Of a stretch of 7,823 nucleotides of DNA, positions 1 through 5,790 are shown piece by piece. Where the stretch lies: positions 1 through 7,823 of the forward strand of contig CANGQU010000026.1 of NCBI GenBank assembly GCA_947456345.1, given 5' to 3'. The notes beneath the pieces were generated by a model, which was not told the origin of the DNA, ran no database searches, and was given only the letters and a program-made list of their open reading frames with translations. Both the position numbers and the translations under genes were made by a program. Each line of letters begins with the position of its first letter. The stretch's first letter is position 1. The stretch comes from Alphaproteobacteria bacterium. Lineage in GTDB: Bacteria; Pseudomonadota; Alphaproteobacteria; SHNJ01.

Positions 1-2
1 GG

Positions 3-95
3 AATACTTTGGCTGCCTTAGGTCTTTTGCCGCCCACACGCCCACCCACCGCCGCGCAATTGGCGGCGGGGCAGCGTGTTTTTGTAAAGCAATAA
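3..95 (+). CDS. possible 3' end of an upstream gene (partial)
   Basis: The third forward frame is open from the window edge to a TAA at 93-95, giving about 30 residues that end in AAGQRVFVKQ. The stretch is Ala/Pro-rich and its codon choice resembles the other genes here. No conserved motif is visible and I cannot name the product. A 30-codon open frame in GC-rich sequence can occur by chance, so this is a weak call. The alternative is that 1-254 is entirely intergenic. Confidence 0.3.
   Translation, partial: NTLAALGLLPPTRPPTAAQLAAGQRVFVKQ
49..69 (+). terminator. GC-rich hairpin, possible weak terminator
   Basis: CCGCCGC (49-55) pairs with GCGGCGG (63-69) around a 7-nt loop. A run of five T follows only about 10 nt later (79-83), and the hairpin lies inside the candidate 3' coding end. 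A canonical intrinsic terminator would have the T tract directly after the stem, so this is tentative. Confidence 0.25.
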
Positions 96-133
96 GCCGC
101 GCATAACGGCGCTGGATAAATCTTGGTTTTATA

Positions 134-142
134 TGCTATACG
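134..142 (+). promoter_or_regulatory. possible extended -10 promoter for gltX
   Basis: TGCTATACG at 134-142 reads as an extended -10 (TG, one base, then TATACG). No good -35 is found at the right distance; the best is TGGATA at 113-118 with an 18-nt spacer. If used, the transcript would begin near 149 and carry the whole inverted repeat 163-237 in the gltX leader. Confidence 0.25.
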
Positions 143-162
143 TCATGTCTACCTAGCAAATA

Positions 163-237
163 TGTCATTCTGAGCGCAGCGAAGAATCTAGGGCAAGAAT
201 AACCGGGTCGAGATCCTTCGCTACGCTCAGGATGACA
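163..237. repeat. dispersed inverted repeat with 27-bp arms
   Basis: The left arm 163-189 begins TGTCATTCTGAGCG. The right arm 211-237 is its reverse complement at 24 of 27 positions, and 21 nt separate the arms. In RNA this folds into a long stem-loop directly upstream of gltX. I recognise the TCATTCTGAGCGNAGCGAAG core as a type of intergenic repeat seen scattered in many unrelated bacterial genomes. There is no coding potential inside. The three arm mismatches leave the pairing mostly intact: two would be G-U or A-C depending on strand. Confidence 0.85.
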
Positions 238-254
238 AAAACAAAATTTAAACC

Positions 255-1598
255 ATGACCAAAACCCGTTTACGTTTCGCCCCATCCCCCACTGGCCGTT
301 TGCATCTGGGCAATGCCCGCGCGGCGGTGGTGAATTATCTGTTCGCCAAATCGCGCGGCGGGGAATTCATGCTGCGTATCGACGATACCGATATCGAACG
401 CAGCACGCCCGAGTTTGAGCAGGGCATTTACGACGATTTACAATGGCTGGGATTGAACTGGGATTTAACCGCCAAGCAATCGTCGCGCATGGACCGCTAT
501 GCCGAGGTGTTCGAGATTTTGCGTAACGCTGGGCGGTTATATGCGTGTTACGAAACCCAAGAAGAATTGGACATTAAACGCAAGGTGCAATTGTCGCGCG
601 GCAAGCCACCTATTTACGACCGCGCGGCATTAAAATTGACCGATGCCGAACGTGCGGCGTTCGAGGCCGAGGGGCGCAAACCACACTGGCGCTTTAAGTT
701 GAATCACGCGCCGATTGCGTGGGATGATATCATCCGTGGCCGCAACGAATTTCATGGCGAAAACCTGACCGATCCTGTTTTGTACCGCGCCGACAAGGGG
801 CCGGTTTATATGCTGGCATCCGTGGTCGATGACGGGGATTTTACCATTTCCCACATCGTGCGCGGCGAAGATCACGTTGCCAACACCGCCATTCAAATTC
901 AGATGTTCGAAGCGTTGGGCTTCACCCCGCCGCAATTCGCGCATTTTTCCCTGGTTACCGATGCGTCGGGCGAGGGGTTTTCCAAACGTACGGGCTCGTT
1001 GTCGCTTGGCACCCTGCGTGATGAAGGCATTGAACCCATGGCGATTTGCTCCATGATGGCGCATCTGGGCACATCGCAGCCGATCGAGCCGAAATTGACC
1101 ATGCCGGAATTATATACCGGCTATGAATTATCCATTTTTGGCCGTAATCAACCGAAATTGGACAAAAACGATTTGTTGATGCTGAATGTCAAGTTGTTGC
1201 ATCACATGCCTTATGCCCAGGTTGAAAGCAAGTTGCAGGCCGCCAGATTGCCTTTGGTCGGTGCGGTGTTTTGGGACGCTATCAAGGGCAATTTGAACAA
1301 CATCCGCGAAGTCGCCGATTGGTATAATGTTTGCCACCAAGCCATCGCCCCCGTGATCGAGGATGCGGATTTTGCCAAAGCTGCCGCGCAATTGCTGCCA
1401 CCCGAGCCGTGGACGACGGAGACTTGGGGCAAGTTGGTGGATGCGGTGAAAACCCAAACCGGCCGCAAGGGAAAGGCCTTGTTTATGCCGCTGCGTTTGG
1501 CGTTGACGGGCCGCGAGCATGGGCCGGAATTGGCGCAAATCCTGCCCTTTATTGGCCGCAAGCGGGCCGAGGCTCGTTTATCCGGCCAAGCGGCGTAG
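255..1598 (+). CDS. gltX: glutamyl-tRNA synthetase (GluRS)
   Basis: This cytoplasmic class I aminoacyl-tRNA synthetase ligates glutamate to tRNA-Glu. The 447 residues fit the bacterial family. The HIGH-type motif is HLGN at residues 17-20 inside PSPTGRLHLGNAR. DDTDIERS (43-50) and RGED (203-206) match the catalytic fold, and the KMSKS-type loop is GFSKRTG at 241-247. The C-terminal third (from about 300) is the helical anticodon-binding region. The ATG at 255 places the family's usual short N-terminus before the HIGH motif, so the start is secure although no Shine-Dalgarno sequence precedes it (the leader reads AAATTTAAACC). Alphaproteobacterial GluRS often also charges tRNA-Gln for amidation by GatCAB; whether this one does cannot be read from the sequence. 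The gene lies between repeat 163-237 and the nuclease-bearing repeat element. Confidence 0.96.
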   Translation: MTKTRLRFAPSPTGRLHLGNARAAVVNYLFAKSRGGEFMLRIDDTDIERSTPEFEQGIYDDLQWLGLNWDLTAKQSSRMDRYAEVFEILRNAGRLYACYETQEELDIKRKVQLSRGKPPIYDRAALKLTDAERAAFEAEGRKPHWRFKLNHAPIAWDDIIRGRNEFHGENLTDPVLYRADKGPVYMLASVVDDGDFTISHIVRGEDHVANTAIQIQMFEALGFTPPQFAHFSLVTDASGEGFSKRTGSLSLGTLRDEGIEPMAICSMMAHLGTSQPIEPKLTMPELYTGYELSIFGRNQPKLDKNDLLMLNVKLLHHMPYAQVESKLQAARLPLVGAVFWDAIKGNLNNIREVADWYNVCHQAIAPVIEDADFAKAAAQLLPPEPWTTETWGKLVDAVKTQTGRKGKALFMPLRLALTGREHGPELAQILPFIGRKRAEARLSGQAA

Positions 1599-1607
1599 CG
1601 TTATTCT

Positions 1608-1643
1608 CCCTCTCCCCTTGTGGGAGAGGGTTGGGGTGAGGGG
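1608..1643. repeat. left palindromic inverted repeat of the nuclease element
   Basis: CCCTCTCCC (1608-1616) and GGGAGAGGG (1622-1630) form a perfect 9-bp stem with a 5-nt loop, followed by a GGGGTGAGGGG tail (1633-1643). The hairpin starts 10 nt after the gltX stop and could stop or stabilise that transcript, but no T tract follows. The purine-rich tail ends 3 nt before the nuclease ATG at 1647 and can serve as its ribosome binding site. Confidence 0.9.
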
Positions 1644-1646
1644 GCG

Positions 1647-2024
1647 ATGCAATCAGCCGAGAATGCTAAAAAGCTTAGACGCAACTTAACCGATGCAGAA
1701 AAGAAAATGTGGTTTTTGTTACGTGACCGTCGTTTGTCAGGCTTGAAATTTCGGCGACAAGTTCCCTTGGGCAACTATATTGTGGATTTTTGTTGTTTGC
1801 AGGAGAGGTTGATAGTTGAGCTTGATGGCGGCCAACATATAGAACAACAACAGGACGATGGTGTGAGAGACAAATTTTTTACGGATCAGGGTTTTGTCGT
1901 GCTGCGATTTTGGAATAATGAAGTGTTTGAAAATGCAGAAGGTGTTTTACAAAAGATCATCTCTCATGGAATAACCCCTCACCCCGGCCCTCTCCCACAA
2001 GGGGAGAGGGTGAGTGTTAAATGA
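1647..2024 (+). CDS. DUF559 / Vsr-like endonuclease-domain protein
   Basis: This 125-residue protein matches the DUF559 family of small proteins with a PD-(D/E)XK-type fold related to the very-short-patch (Vsr) repair endonucleases. In order: the KLRRNLTDAEKKMWFLLRDR helix (9-28), FRRQVPLGNYIVDF with Asp47 (35-48), LIVELDGGQH with Glu58, Asp60 and His64 (55-64), then VVLRFWNNEV (84-93). These are the expected acidic active-site residues; substrate and role are unknown. I chose ATG 1647 because GGTGAGGGG of the left repeat lies just upstream. A GTG at 1620 is also in frame but sits in the hairpin loop. The C-terminal tail PHPGPLPQGER (111-121) is translated repeat sequence rather than domain. 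The stop TGA overlaps the cysS ATG (ATGA), so the two may be translationally coupled. Codon use is more AT-rich than its neighbours, suggesting transfer. Confidence 0.85.
   Translation: MQSAENAKKLRRNLTDAEKKMWFLLRDRRLSGLKFRRQVPLGNYIVDFCCLQERLIVELDGGQHIEQQQDDGVRDKFFTDQGFVVLRFWNNEVFENAEGVLQKIISHGITPHPGPLPQGERVSVK
1975..2010. repeat. right palindromic inverted repeat of the nuclease element
   Basis: This is the inverted copy of 1608-1643. CCCTCTCCC (1988-1996) pairs with GGGAGAGGG (2002-2010) around a 5-nt loop, preceded by CCCCTCACCCC (1975-1985). It lies inside the end of the nuclease reading frame. Its outer edge AGGGTGAG (2007-2014) supplies the only Shine-Dalgarno-like sequence before the cysS start at 2021. 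Confidence 0.9.
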
Positions 2025-3433
2025 CCCTCCACCTCCATAACACCCTAACGCGGCAAAAAGAGCCATTCACGCCGCGTGATACAAAGCGCATCACGATGTA
2101 TGTTTGCGGGCCGACCGTGTATGATTTCGCCCATATCGGCAATGCACGTCCTGTAGTGGTGTTCGATGTTTTGTATCGTCTATTAAAACACCTCTATCCC
2201 AATCATCGCGTGGAATACGCGCGCAACATCACTGATGTTGATGATAAGATCAATGCGCGGGCGCAAGAATTGGTGGCGGCGAATCCAACGCTTGCGATCA
2301 ACGATGCGATTGCGCAAATTACCCAAAAATACGAGGCGCATTATAACGACGACATGGCGGCGTTAGGCTGTTTGTTGCCCGATCATACCCCCCGCGCGAC
2401 TGCCCATATCCCACAGATGATAGCGATGATCGAAACCCTGATCACGCGCGAGCATGCTTATGAGGAACAGGGGCATGTGTTGTTTCATGTCCCTTCCATT
2501 CCAAAGTTCTCGGGTGGCTACGGCAAGTTATCTGGCCGCAACCGGGAGGAGCAAATCGCCGGTGCCCGGGTCGAGGTTGCCCCCTATAAACGCGATCCCG
2601 CCGATTTTGTATTGTGGAAACCATCGACCGACAATCTGCCCGGCTGGGATTCGCCATGGGGCAGGGGCCGCCCGGGCTGGCACATCGAATGTTCGGCCAT
2701 GAGCCGCGCGGTGCTGAGCGAGCAGATCGATATTCACGGCGGTGGGTTAGATTTGATTTTTCCGCACCATGAAAACGAAATCGCGCAATCCGAATGTTCG
2801 TGTAATGCCGCGCCGTTTGCCAATTTTTGGCTACATAACGGCTATTTGACCGTGAATGGCGAAAAAATGTCGAAATCCATGGGTAATTTTTTCACCGTGC
2901 GCGATGTGCTGGCCAAAGCGCCGGGCGAGGTTATTCGCATGGCCTTATTGCTAACCCATTACCGCAGTCCGTTTGATTGGACAGATAGTTTGCTGGATCA
3001 GGCCAAGGGTTTGGTCAATCGGTTTTACACTCTGACCGCCGCTTTTTCTGGTGCGCCCGCCGCGACGCCGTCGGCGGAATTATTGGCTGCTTTGGCGGAT
3101 GATTTGAACACGCCCCTGGCCGTGCGGCATCTGCACCGGCTTAGCAACGATATCGCTTATGCGCAAAATGCGGCTGAGGCGCAGCAATTGATGGCGCAAT
3201 TGAAAACCGATGCGGCGCTGTTGGGATTATTAGGTAAGACCGCCCAAGAATGGGCGCGCGGCGATACCTCGGACGAAGAGGCGCAAAAAATCGAAGCGCT
3301 CATTGTCGCGCGCAAAGCCGCCAAAACCGCCAAGGATTTCAAGCGCGCCGATGCCATCCGCGCGGAGTTGGATGCGATGGCCGTGGTGTTGGAGGATAAG
3401 CCGGGCGGTGTCACGGAATGGCGGCGGAAATAA
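2021..3433 (+). CDS. cysS: cysteinyl-tRNA synthetase (CysRS)
   Basis: This cytoplasmic class I synthetase charges tRNA-Cys. All hallmarks are present in 470 residues: [18 protein letters not shown] with zinc ligand Cys29 and HIGN at 38-41; [10 protein letters not shown] with Cys224; [19 protein letters not shown] with zinc ligands His249 and Glu253; and KMSKSMGNF with KMSKS at 282-286. The C-terminal helical part from about 330 binds the anticodon stem, ending in the DALE-type region with the usual [15 protein letters not shown] segment. The N-terminus MTLHLHNTL is typical, so ATG 2021 is secure. It overlaps the upstream nuclease stop by 4 nt and uses repeat-derived AGGGTGAG as ribosome binding site. 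Transcription probably comes from gltX or from within the element; no clear promoter of its own is seen. Confidence 0.97.
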   Translation: MTLHLHNTLTRQKEPFTPRDTKRITMYVCGPTVYDFAHIGNARPVVVFDVLYRLLKHLYPNHRVEYARNITDVDDKINARAQELVAANPTLAINDAIAQITQKYEAHYNDDMAALGCLLPDHTPRATAHIPQMIAMIETLITREHAYEEQGHVLFHVPSIPKFSGGYGKLSGRNREEQIAGARVEVAPYKRDPADFVLWKPSTDNLPGWDSPWGRGRPGWHIECSAMSRAVLSEQIDIHGGGLDLIFPHHENEIAQSECSCNAAPFANFWLHNGYLTVNGEKMSKSMGNFFTVRDVLAKAPGEVIRMALLLTHYRSPFDWTDSLLDQAKGLVNRFYTLTAAFSGAPAATPSAELLAALADDLNTPLAVRHLHRLSNDIAYAQNAAEAQQLMAQLKTDAALLGLLGKTAQEWARGDTSDEEAQKIEALIVARKAAKTAKDFKRADAIRAELDAMAVVLEDKPGGVTEWRRK

Positions 3434-3439
3434 CGCGCC

Positions 3440-4300
3440 ATGTCCCCACGCCCGTATGATTTGCCCATCGTTGATGGGATGCAATCAAAATCACGTAAAG
3501 CCGATAAGCCCATCGTAACGCCCCACGATGCGCTGCAGCCGGTTTTTGTGCTGGTGCGTCCGCAATTGCCGGAAAATGTCGGGATGAGCGCGCGGGCGAT
3601 GTTGAATTGCGGGATGACCCGCATGCGCATCGTTGCCCCCGGATTCGATTGGCCGCACCAAAATGCGTATAATGCATGCTCCGGCGCGGATCAGGTGCTA
3701 CGCGAGGCGCAAGTTTTTCCAACTCTGACGGACGCAATCGCGGATTGTCAGGCGGTATATGCCACATCGCCCCGGCATCATGATTTGAATTTGCCGGTGG
3801 TTATGTTGGCCAATGCGGCAGTGGAGATGGCACAACAGCTATTAAATACTGCGGAAGGTATAAATCGGGTTGCCATTTTATTCGGCCCCGAACGGGCGGG
3901 GTTGGAAAACCAGGAAATCGCCATGGCGCAAAAAATCCTGACCATCCCGCTACAAAAAAATTTCAATTCCTTGAATTTGTCCCAAGCCGTATTGCTGACC
4001 GCGCATGCACTGTTCATGGAATTGGCCAAAGCGGGCCAGGCCATGGCATCGGATCGCGGGCAGGGCTGTGCGGCAATGACCGATCCGCCCGCAGCCCAGG
4101 GCGAGTTTGATGAATTTATGCGTCGTTTGATTGGGTTATTGGACCAGGGCGGATTTTTATTCCCACCCGAAAAAACCCCCAGCATGATCGATAATCTGCG
4201 CATAATGCTGGGCCGCGCCGGTTTTAGCAGCCAAGAGCTACGCACCCTGCATGGGGTAGTGACAACCATCCTCAAAATTGATCCAAATAAGAAACAATAA
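3440..4300 (+). CDS. trmJ: TrmJ/TrmH-family SPOUT RNA methyltransferase
   Basis: This AdoMet-dependent RNA 2'-O-ribose methyltransferase has the trefoil-knot (SPOUT) fold; TrmJ modifies position 32 of tRNAs. The three family motifs are present: VLVRPQLPENVGMSARAMLN (38-57, with Asn46 and the likely catalytic Arg52), LFGPERAGLEN (147-157), and IPLQKNFNSLNLSQAV (169-184). WPHQNAYNACSGAD at 71-84 is also typical of the TrmJ branch. A C-terminal helical extension (about 210-286) is found in TrmJ and may aid dimerisation. The gene begins 6 nt after the cysS stop, so they are likely co-transcribed. The start has only a weak ribosome site; Met14 at 3479 is an alternative that would still leave the domain intact. 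The exact target (tRNA or rRNA) is not proven by sequence. Confidence 0.9.
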   Translation: MSPRPYDLPIVDGMQSKSRKADKPIVTPHDALQPVFVLVRPQLPENVGMSARAMLNCGMTRMRIVAPGFDWPHQNAYNACSGADQVLREAQVFPTLTDAIADCQAVYATSPRHHDLNLPVVMLANAAVEMAQQLLNTAEGINRVAILFGPERAGLENQEIAMAQKILTIPLQKNFNSLNLSQAVLLTAHALFMELAKAGQAMASDRGQGCAAMTDPPAAQGEFDEFMRRLIGLLDQGGFLFPPEKTPSMIDNLRIMLGRAGFSSQELRTLHGVVTTILKIDPNKKQ

Positions 4301-4305
4301 ATATT

Positions 4306-4333
4306 TTGACTTTTTAGGGCGTTTGTCTATATT
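4306..4333 (+). promoter_or_regulatory. sigma70-type promoter for rpsD
   Basis: TTGACT (4306-4311) and TATATT (4328-4333) are separated by 16 nt, and both boxes are close to the housekeeping consensus. It starts 6 nt after the trmJ stop. The predicted transcript begins near 4340, giving a leader of about 87 nt before rpsD. Confidence 0.8.
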
Positions 4334-4345
4334 CCACCCCTGGTT

Positions 4346-4397
4346 TGGTCATCACGCGGATGACCATTATTGTAATGCAGGCCGGGTTTGTCACCCG
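4346..4397 (+). promoter_or_regulatory. two-hairpin rpsD leader, possible autoregulatory element
   Basis: Hairpin 1 pairs TGGTCATC (4346-4353) with GATGACCA (4359-4366), a perfect 8-bp stem with a 5-nt loop. Hairpin 2 pairs CGGGT (4383-4387) with ACCCG (4393-4397) around TTGTC. The ribosome binding site AGAGG at 4416-4420 lies 19 nt further on. In other bacteria S4 represses its own mRNA by binding a structured leader. This leader is not one I recognise, so regulation by S4 is a proposal. Confidence 0.4.
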
Positions 4398-4426
4398 CGA
4401 TTCCTGAGGGATGAAAGAGGTATATC

Positions 4427-5041
4427 ATGACAAAAATCGTTGCCGCGAAGCACAAGATTTCGCGCCGTCTGGGTGAATCGTTGTGGGGCGGAAAAAGCCC
4501 GATCGACAAGGGCCGCAACAGCCGCCCGGGTCAACATGGCGCCCGCCGCAATAAATTATCGGATTTCGGCCGCCAACAACAAGCCAAGCAAAAATTAAAA
4601 GGCTATTACAATATGCAGGAACGTCAGTTCCGCCGCTTTTTCGCCGAGGCTGGCCGCCTCAAGGGCGATACCGGGCAAAATTTCATCAACTTGCTGGAGC
4701 GTCGTTTGGACGCGTTTGTTTATCGTACGAAATTGGCACCCACCATTTTCGGTGCCCGCCAATTCGTCAGCCACGGCCATGTTGCCGTTAATGGCAAGAT
4801 TTGCAATATCCCATCGCGCATCTTGAAAGACAGCGATGTAGTATCGATCATCAGCGACGAGGCCAAGCAAAGCCAAACCGTCTTGGCCGCACAGGCACAG
4901 ACTTTCCGCGATGTGCCGGAATATATTCAATTCGATGCAGGCGCGTTGTCGGGTAAATTCATCCGCAGCCCGCAATTGTCGGATGTGCCTTATCCGGTCA
5001 AAATGGAACCGAATTTGGTTGTTGAATTCTATTCTCGTTAG
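4427..5041 (+). CDS. rpsD: 30S ribosomal protein S4
   Basis: S4 is a primary 16S rRNA-binding protein of the small subunit, needed for early assembly and accuracy. The length (204 residues) is standard. The N-terminal part carries the [16 protein letters not shown] segment (33-48) and the conserved [16 protein letters not shown] (53-68). The S4 RNA-binding domain runs from about 88 to 145 ([12 protein letters not shown], then [15 protein letters not shown]). The C-terminus VEFYSR is the usual end. The N-terminus lacks the zinc-type cysteine cluster. AGAGG lies 6 nt before the ATG. It is monocistronic in appearance: own promoter upstream, and a long hairpin directly downstream. The separate location outside a large ribosomal operon is normal for alphaproteobacteria. 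Confidence 0.97.
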   Translation: MTKIVAAKHKISRRLGESLWGGKSPIDKGRNSRPGQHGARRNKLSDFGRQQQAKQKLKGYYNMQERQFRRFFAEAGRLKGDTGQNFINLLERRLDAFVYRTKLAPTIFGARQFVSHGHVAVNGKICNIPSRILKDSDVVSIISDEAKQSQTVLAAQAQTFRDVPEYIQFDAGALSGKFIRSPQLSDVPYPVKMEPNLVVEFYSR

Positions 5042-5048
5042 TATTGAA

Positions 5049-5103
5049 AGTACCTAGTACCTAGTTCCTAGTACTTGGTACTAGGAACTTTGTACTTGGT
5101 ACT
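5049..5103. repeat. heptamer-based long hairpin (GTAC units)
   Basis: AGTTCCTAGTAC (5063-5074) and GTACTAGGAACT (5078-5089) form a perfect 12-bp stem around the loop TTG. The flanks 5049-5060 and 5092-5103 continue the pairing at 11 of 12 positions, with a 2x2 internal mismatch between. The whole stretch can be read as eight consecutive 7-nt units starting at 5049 (AGTACCT, AGTACCT, then variants such as AGTACTT and GGTACTA). It starts 8 nt after the rpsD stop and ends 3 nt before the ATG at 5107. It could end or protect the rpsD mRNA, but no T tract follows. Confidence 0.85.
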
Positions 5104-5106
5104 CTT

Positions 5107-5730
5107 ATGCCGCTTCCCCTTACCCCTTTTTATTTTATCCGCCACGGTCAATCCGAATCGAATGCCGCCCGTATCATGGCTGGCGGTGGCACGGATTTAC
5201 CGTTAACCACGTTGGGCCGTGACCAAGCGGCCCGGGCCGGGCAAGTATTGGCGCGGTATTCGCAACAGCCCCTGGCCATTGTCAGCAGCCCCATGCGCCG
5301 CGCCCTGGAAACCGCGCAGATAATTAATCGTGAATTGGCTTTGCCCTTGCTCCAGGTCGAAGATTTGCGCGAGCATATGGTCGGCGAATGGGAAGGCAAG
5401 CCCTGGCAAGAAGTGCAGGCGTTTTGGGATCGGGGCATAATGGACGCGCCGGGCGGTGAGAGTTGGGCCGAGTTTCAAGCCCGGGTCAAGCGCGGCATGT
5501 TCCATGCCCTGGGCCAGGTGGGGCCGGTTTTGGTTGTGGCGCATGGCGGCGTGTGGTCGGCGATGAAGGCACTGTATGGTTTGAATGTCTCGATACAGCT
5601 GGATAATGCGATCCCGCATTATTACGAACCAAAGCAAGGCTCTCAGCCACTGCCATGGCAGTTAAGCCGACTAACCCTGTGCCAGATAACGGGTGACGCC
5701 AAGGCGGAATTGGTGGATTTAGGGGCTTGA
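5107..5730 (+). CDS. histidine phosphatase (phosphoglycerate mutase-like) family protein
   Basis: This is a branch-1 histidine phosphatase of 207 residues. FIRHGQSESN (10-19) holds the phospho-accepting His13 with Arg12; SPMRRALETA (61-70) supplies the phosphate-binding arginine; Glu89 of LREHMVGEWEGK is the likely proton donor; VAHGG (144-148) has the second catalytic His146. The family includes mutases, cofactor phosphatases and small-molecule phosphatases, so the substrate cannot be assigned; nothing links it to glycolysis. No signal peptide or membrane segment is visible, so it is probably cytoplasmic. ATG 5107 starts just before the core strand FYFIRHG; the next Met (residue 24) would delete the active site. 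No Shine-Dalgarno sequence is present, because the GTAC hairpin ends 3 nt before the start. Confidence 0.9.
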   Translation: MPLPLTPFYFIRHGQSESNAARIMAGGGTDLPLTTLGRDQAARAGQVLARYSQQPLAIVSSPMRRALETAQIINRELALPLLQVEDLREHMVGEWEGKPWQEVQAFWDRGIMDAPGGESWAEFQARVKRGMFHALGQVGPVLVVAHGGVWSAMKALYGLNVSIQLDNAIPHYYEPKQGSQPLPWQLSRLTLCQITGDAKAELVDLGA

Positions 5731-5758
5731 TTTGCGTTTCCGTTTATTCTAGGTTTTG

Positions 5759-5772
5759 TTTCTTATAAGAAA
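5759..5772. promoter_or_regulatory. 14-bp perfect palindrome with possible -10 box
   Basis: TTTCTTATAAGAAA reads the same on both strands and contains TATAAG (5764-5769), which would serve as a -10 box 21 nt before the gene at 5791. No good -35 lies at 16-18 nt. It may be an operator or simply AT-rich promoter sequence. Confidence 0.3.
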
Positions 5773-5790
5773 ATATGAACAGGACCTATT

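Larger units (their letters stand above)
1605..2013. mobile_element. candidate repeat-bounded element carrying a DUF559 nuclease gene
   Basis: Repeats at 1608-1643 and 1975-2010 are inverted copies of each other, 34 of 36 positions identical; the only differences are TT at 1631-1632 against CC in the other copy. Each contains its own 9-bp hairpin. Between them lies one small nuclease-like gene whose base composition is clearly more AT-rich than the flanking gltX and cysS. The short sequence GTTA occurs just outside both ends (1600-1603 and 2016-2019) and could be a target duplication, but four bases can match by chance. There is no transposase of a known IS family. That this is a mobile unit is an inference from symmetry, compactness and composition. 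Confidence 0.55.

Noticed and set aside
150..156. TACCTAG near gltX as a further copy of the GTAC heptamer repeat
   Set aside because: A single 7-mer match with no tandem or inverted partner is within chance.
630..1538. Minus-strand open frames of 144, 136 and 116 residues opposite gltX
   Set aside because: They lie wholly antisense to a well-conserved synthetase gene, have no family motif or ribosome site, and are Arg/His/Gln-rich as expected for shadow translation.
1620..1646. GTG start at 1620 for the nuclease gene
   Set aside because: It lies in the loop of the left repeat hairpin with no ribosome site upstream, and the added residues would be pure repeat translation; ATG 1647 has a purine-rich site.
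1600..2019. GTTA target-site duplication at the ends of the nuclease element
   Set aside because: It is only four bases, is not exactly abutting the repeat edges on both sides, and is expected often by chance; kept only as a note.
4301..4426. Small leader peptide gene before rpsD
   Set aside because: No ATG or GTG with a ribosome site opens a convincing short frame there; hairpins explain the conserved-looking structure better.
5049..5103. CRISPR array or canonical terminator
   Set aside because: The 7-nt units have no spacers, so it is not CRISPR. The long stem lacks a following T tract, so it is not a standard intrinsic terminator.
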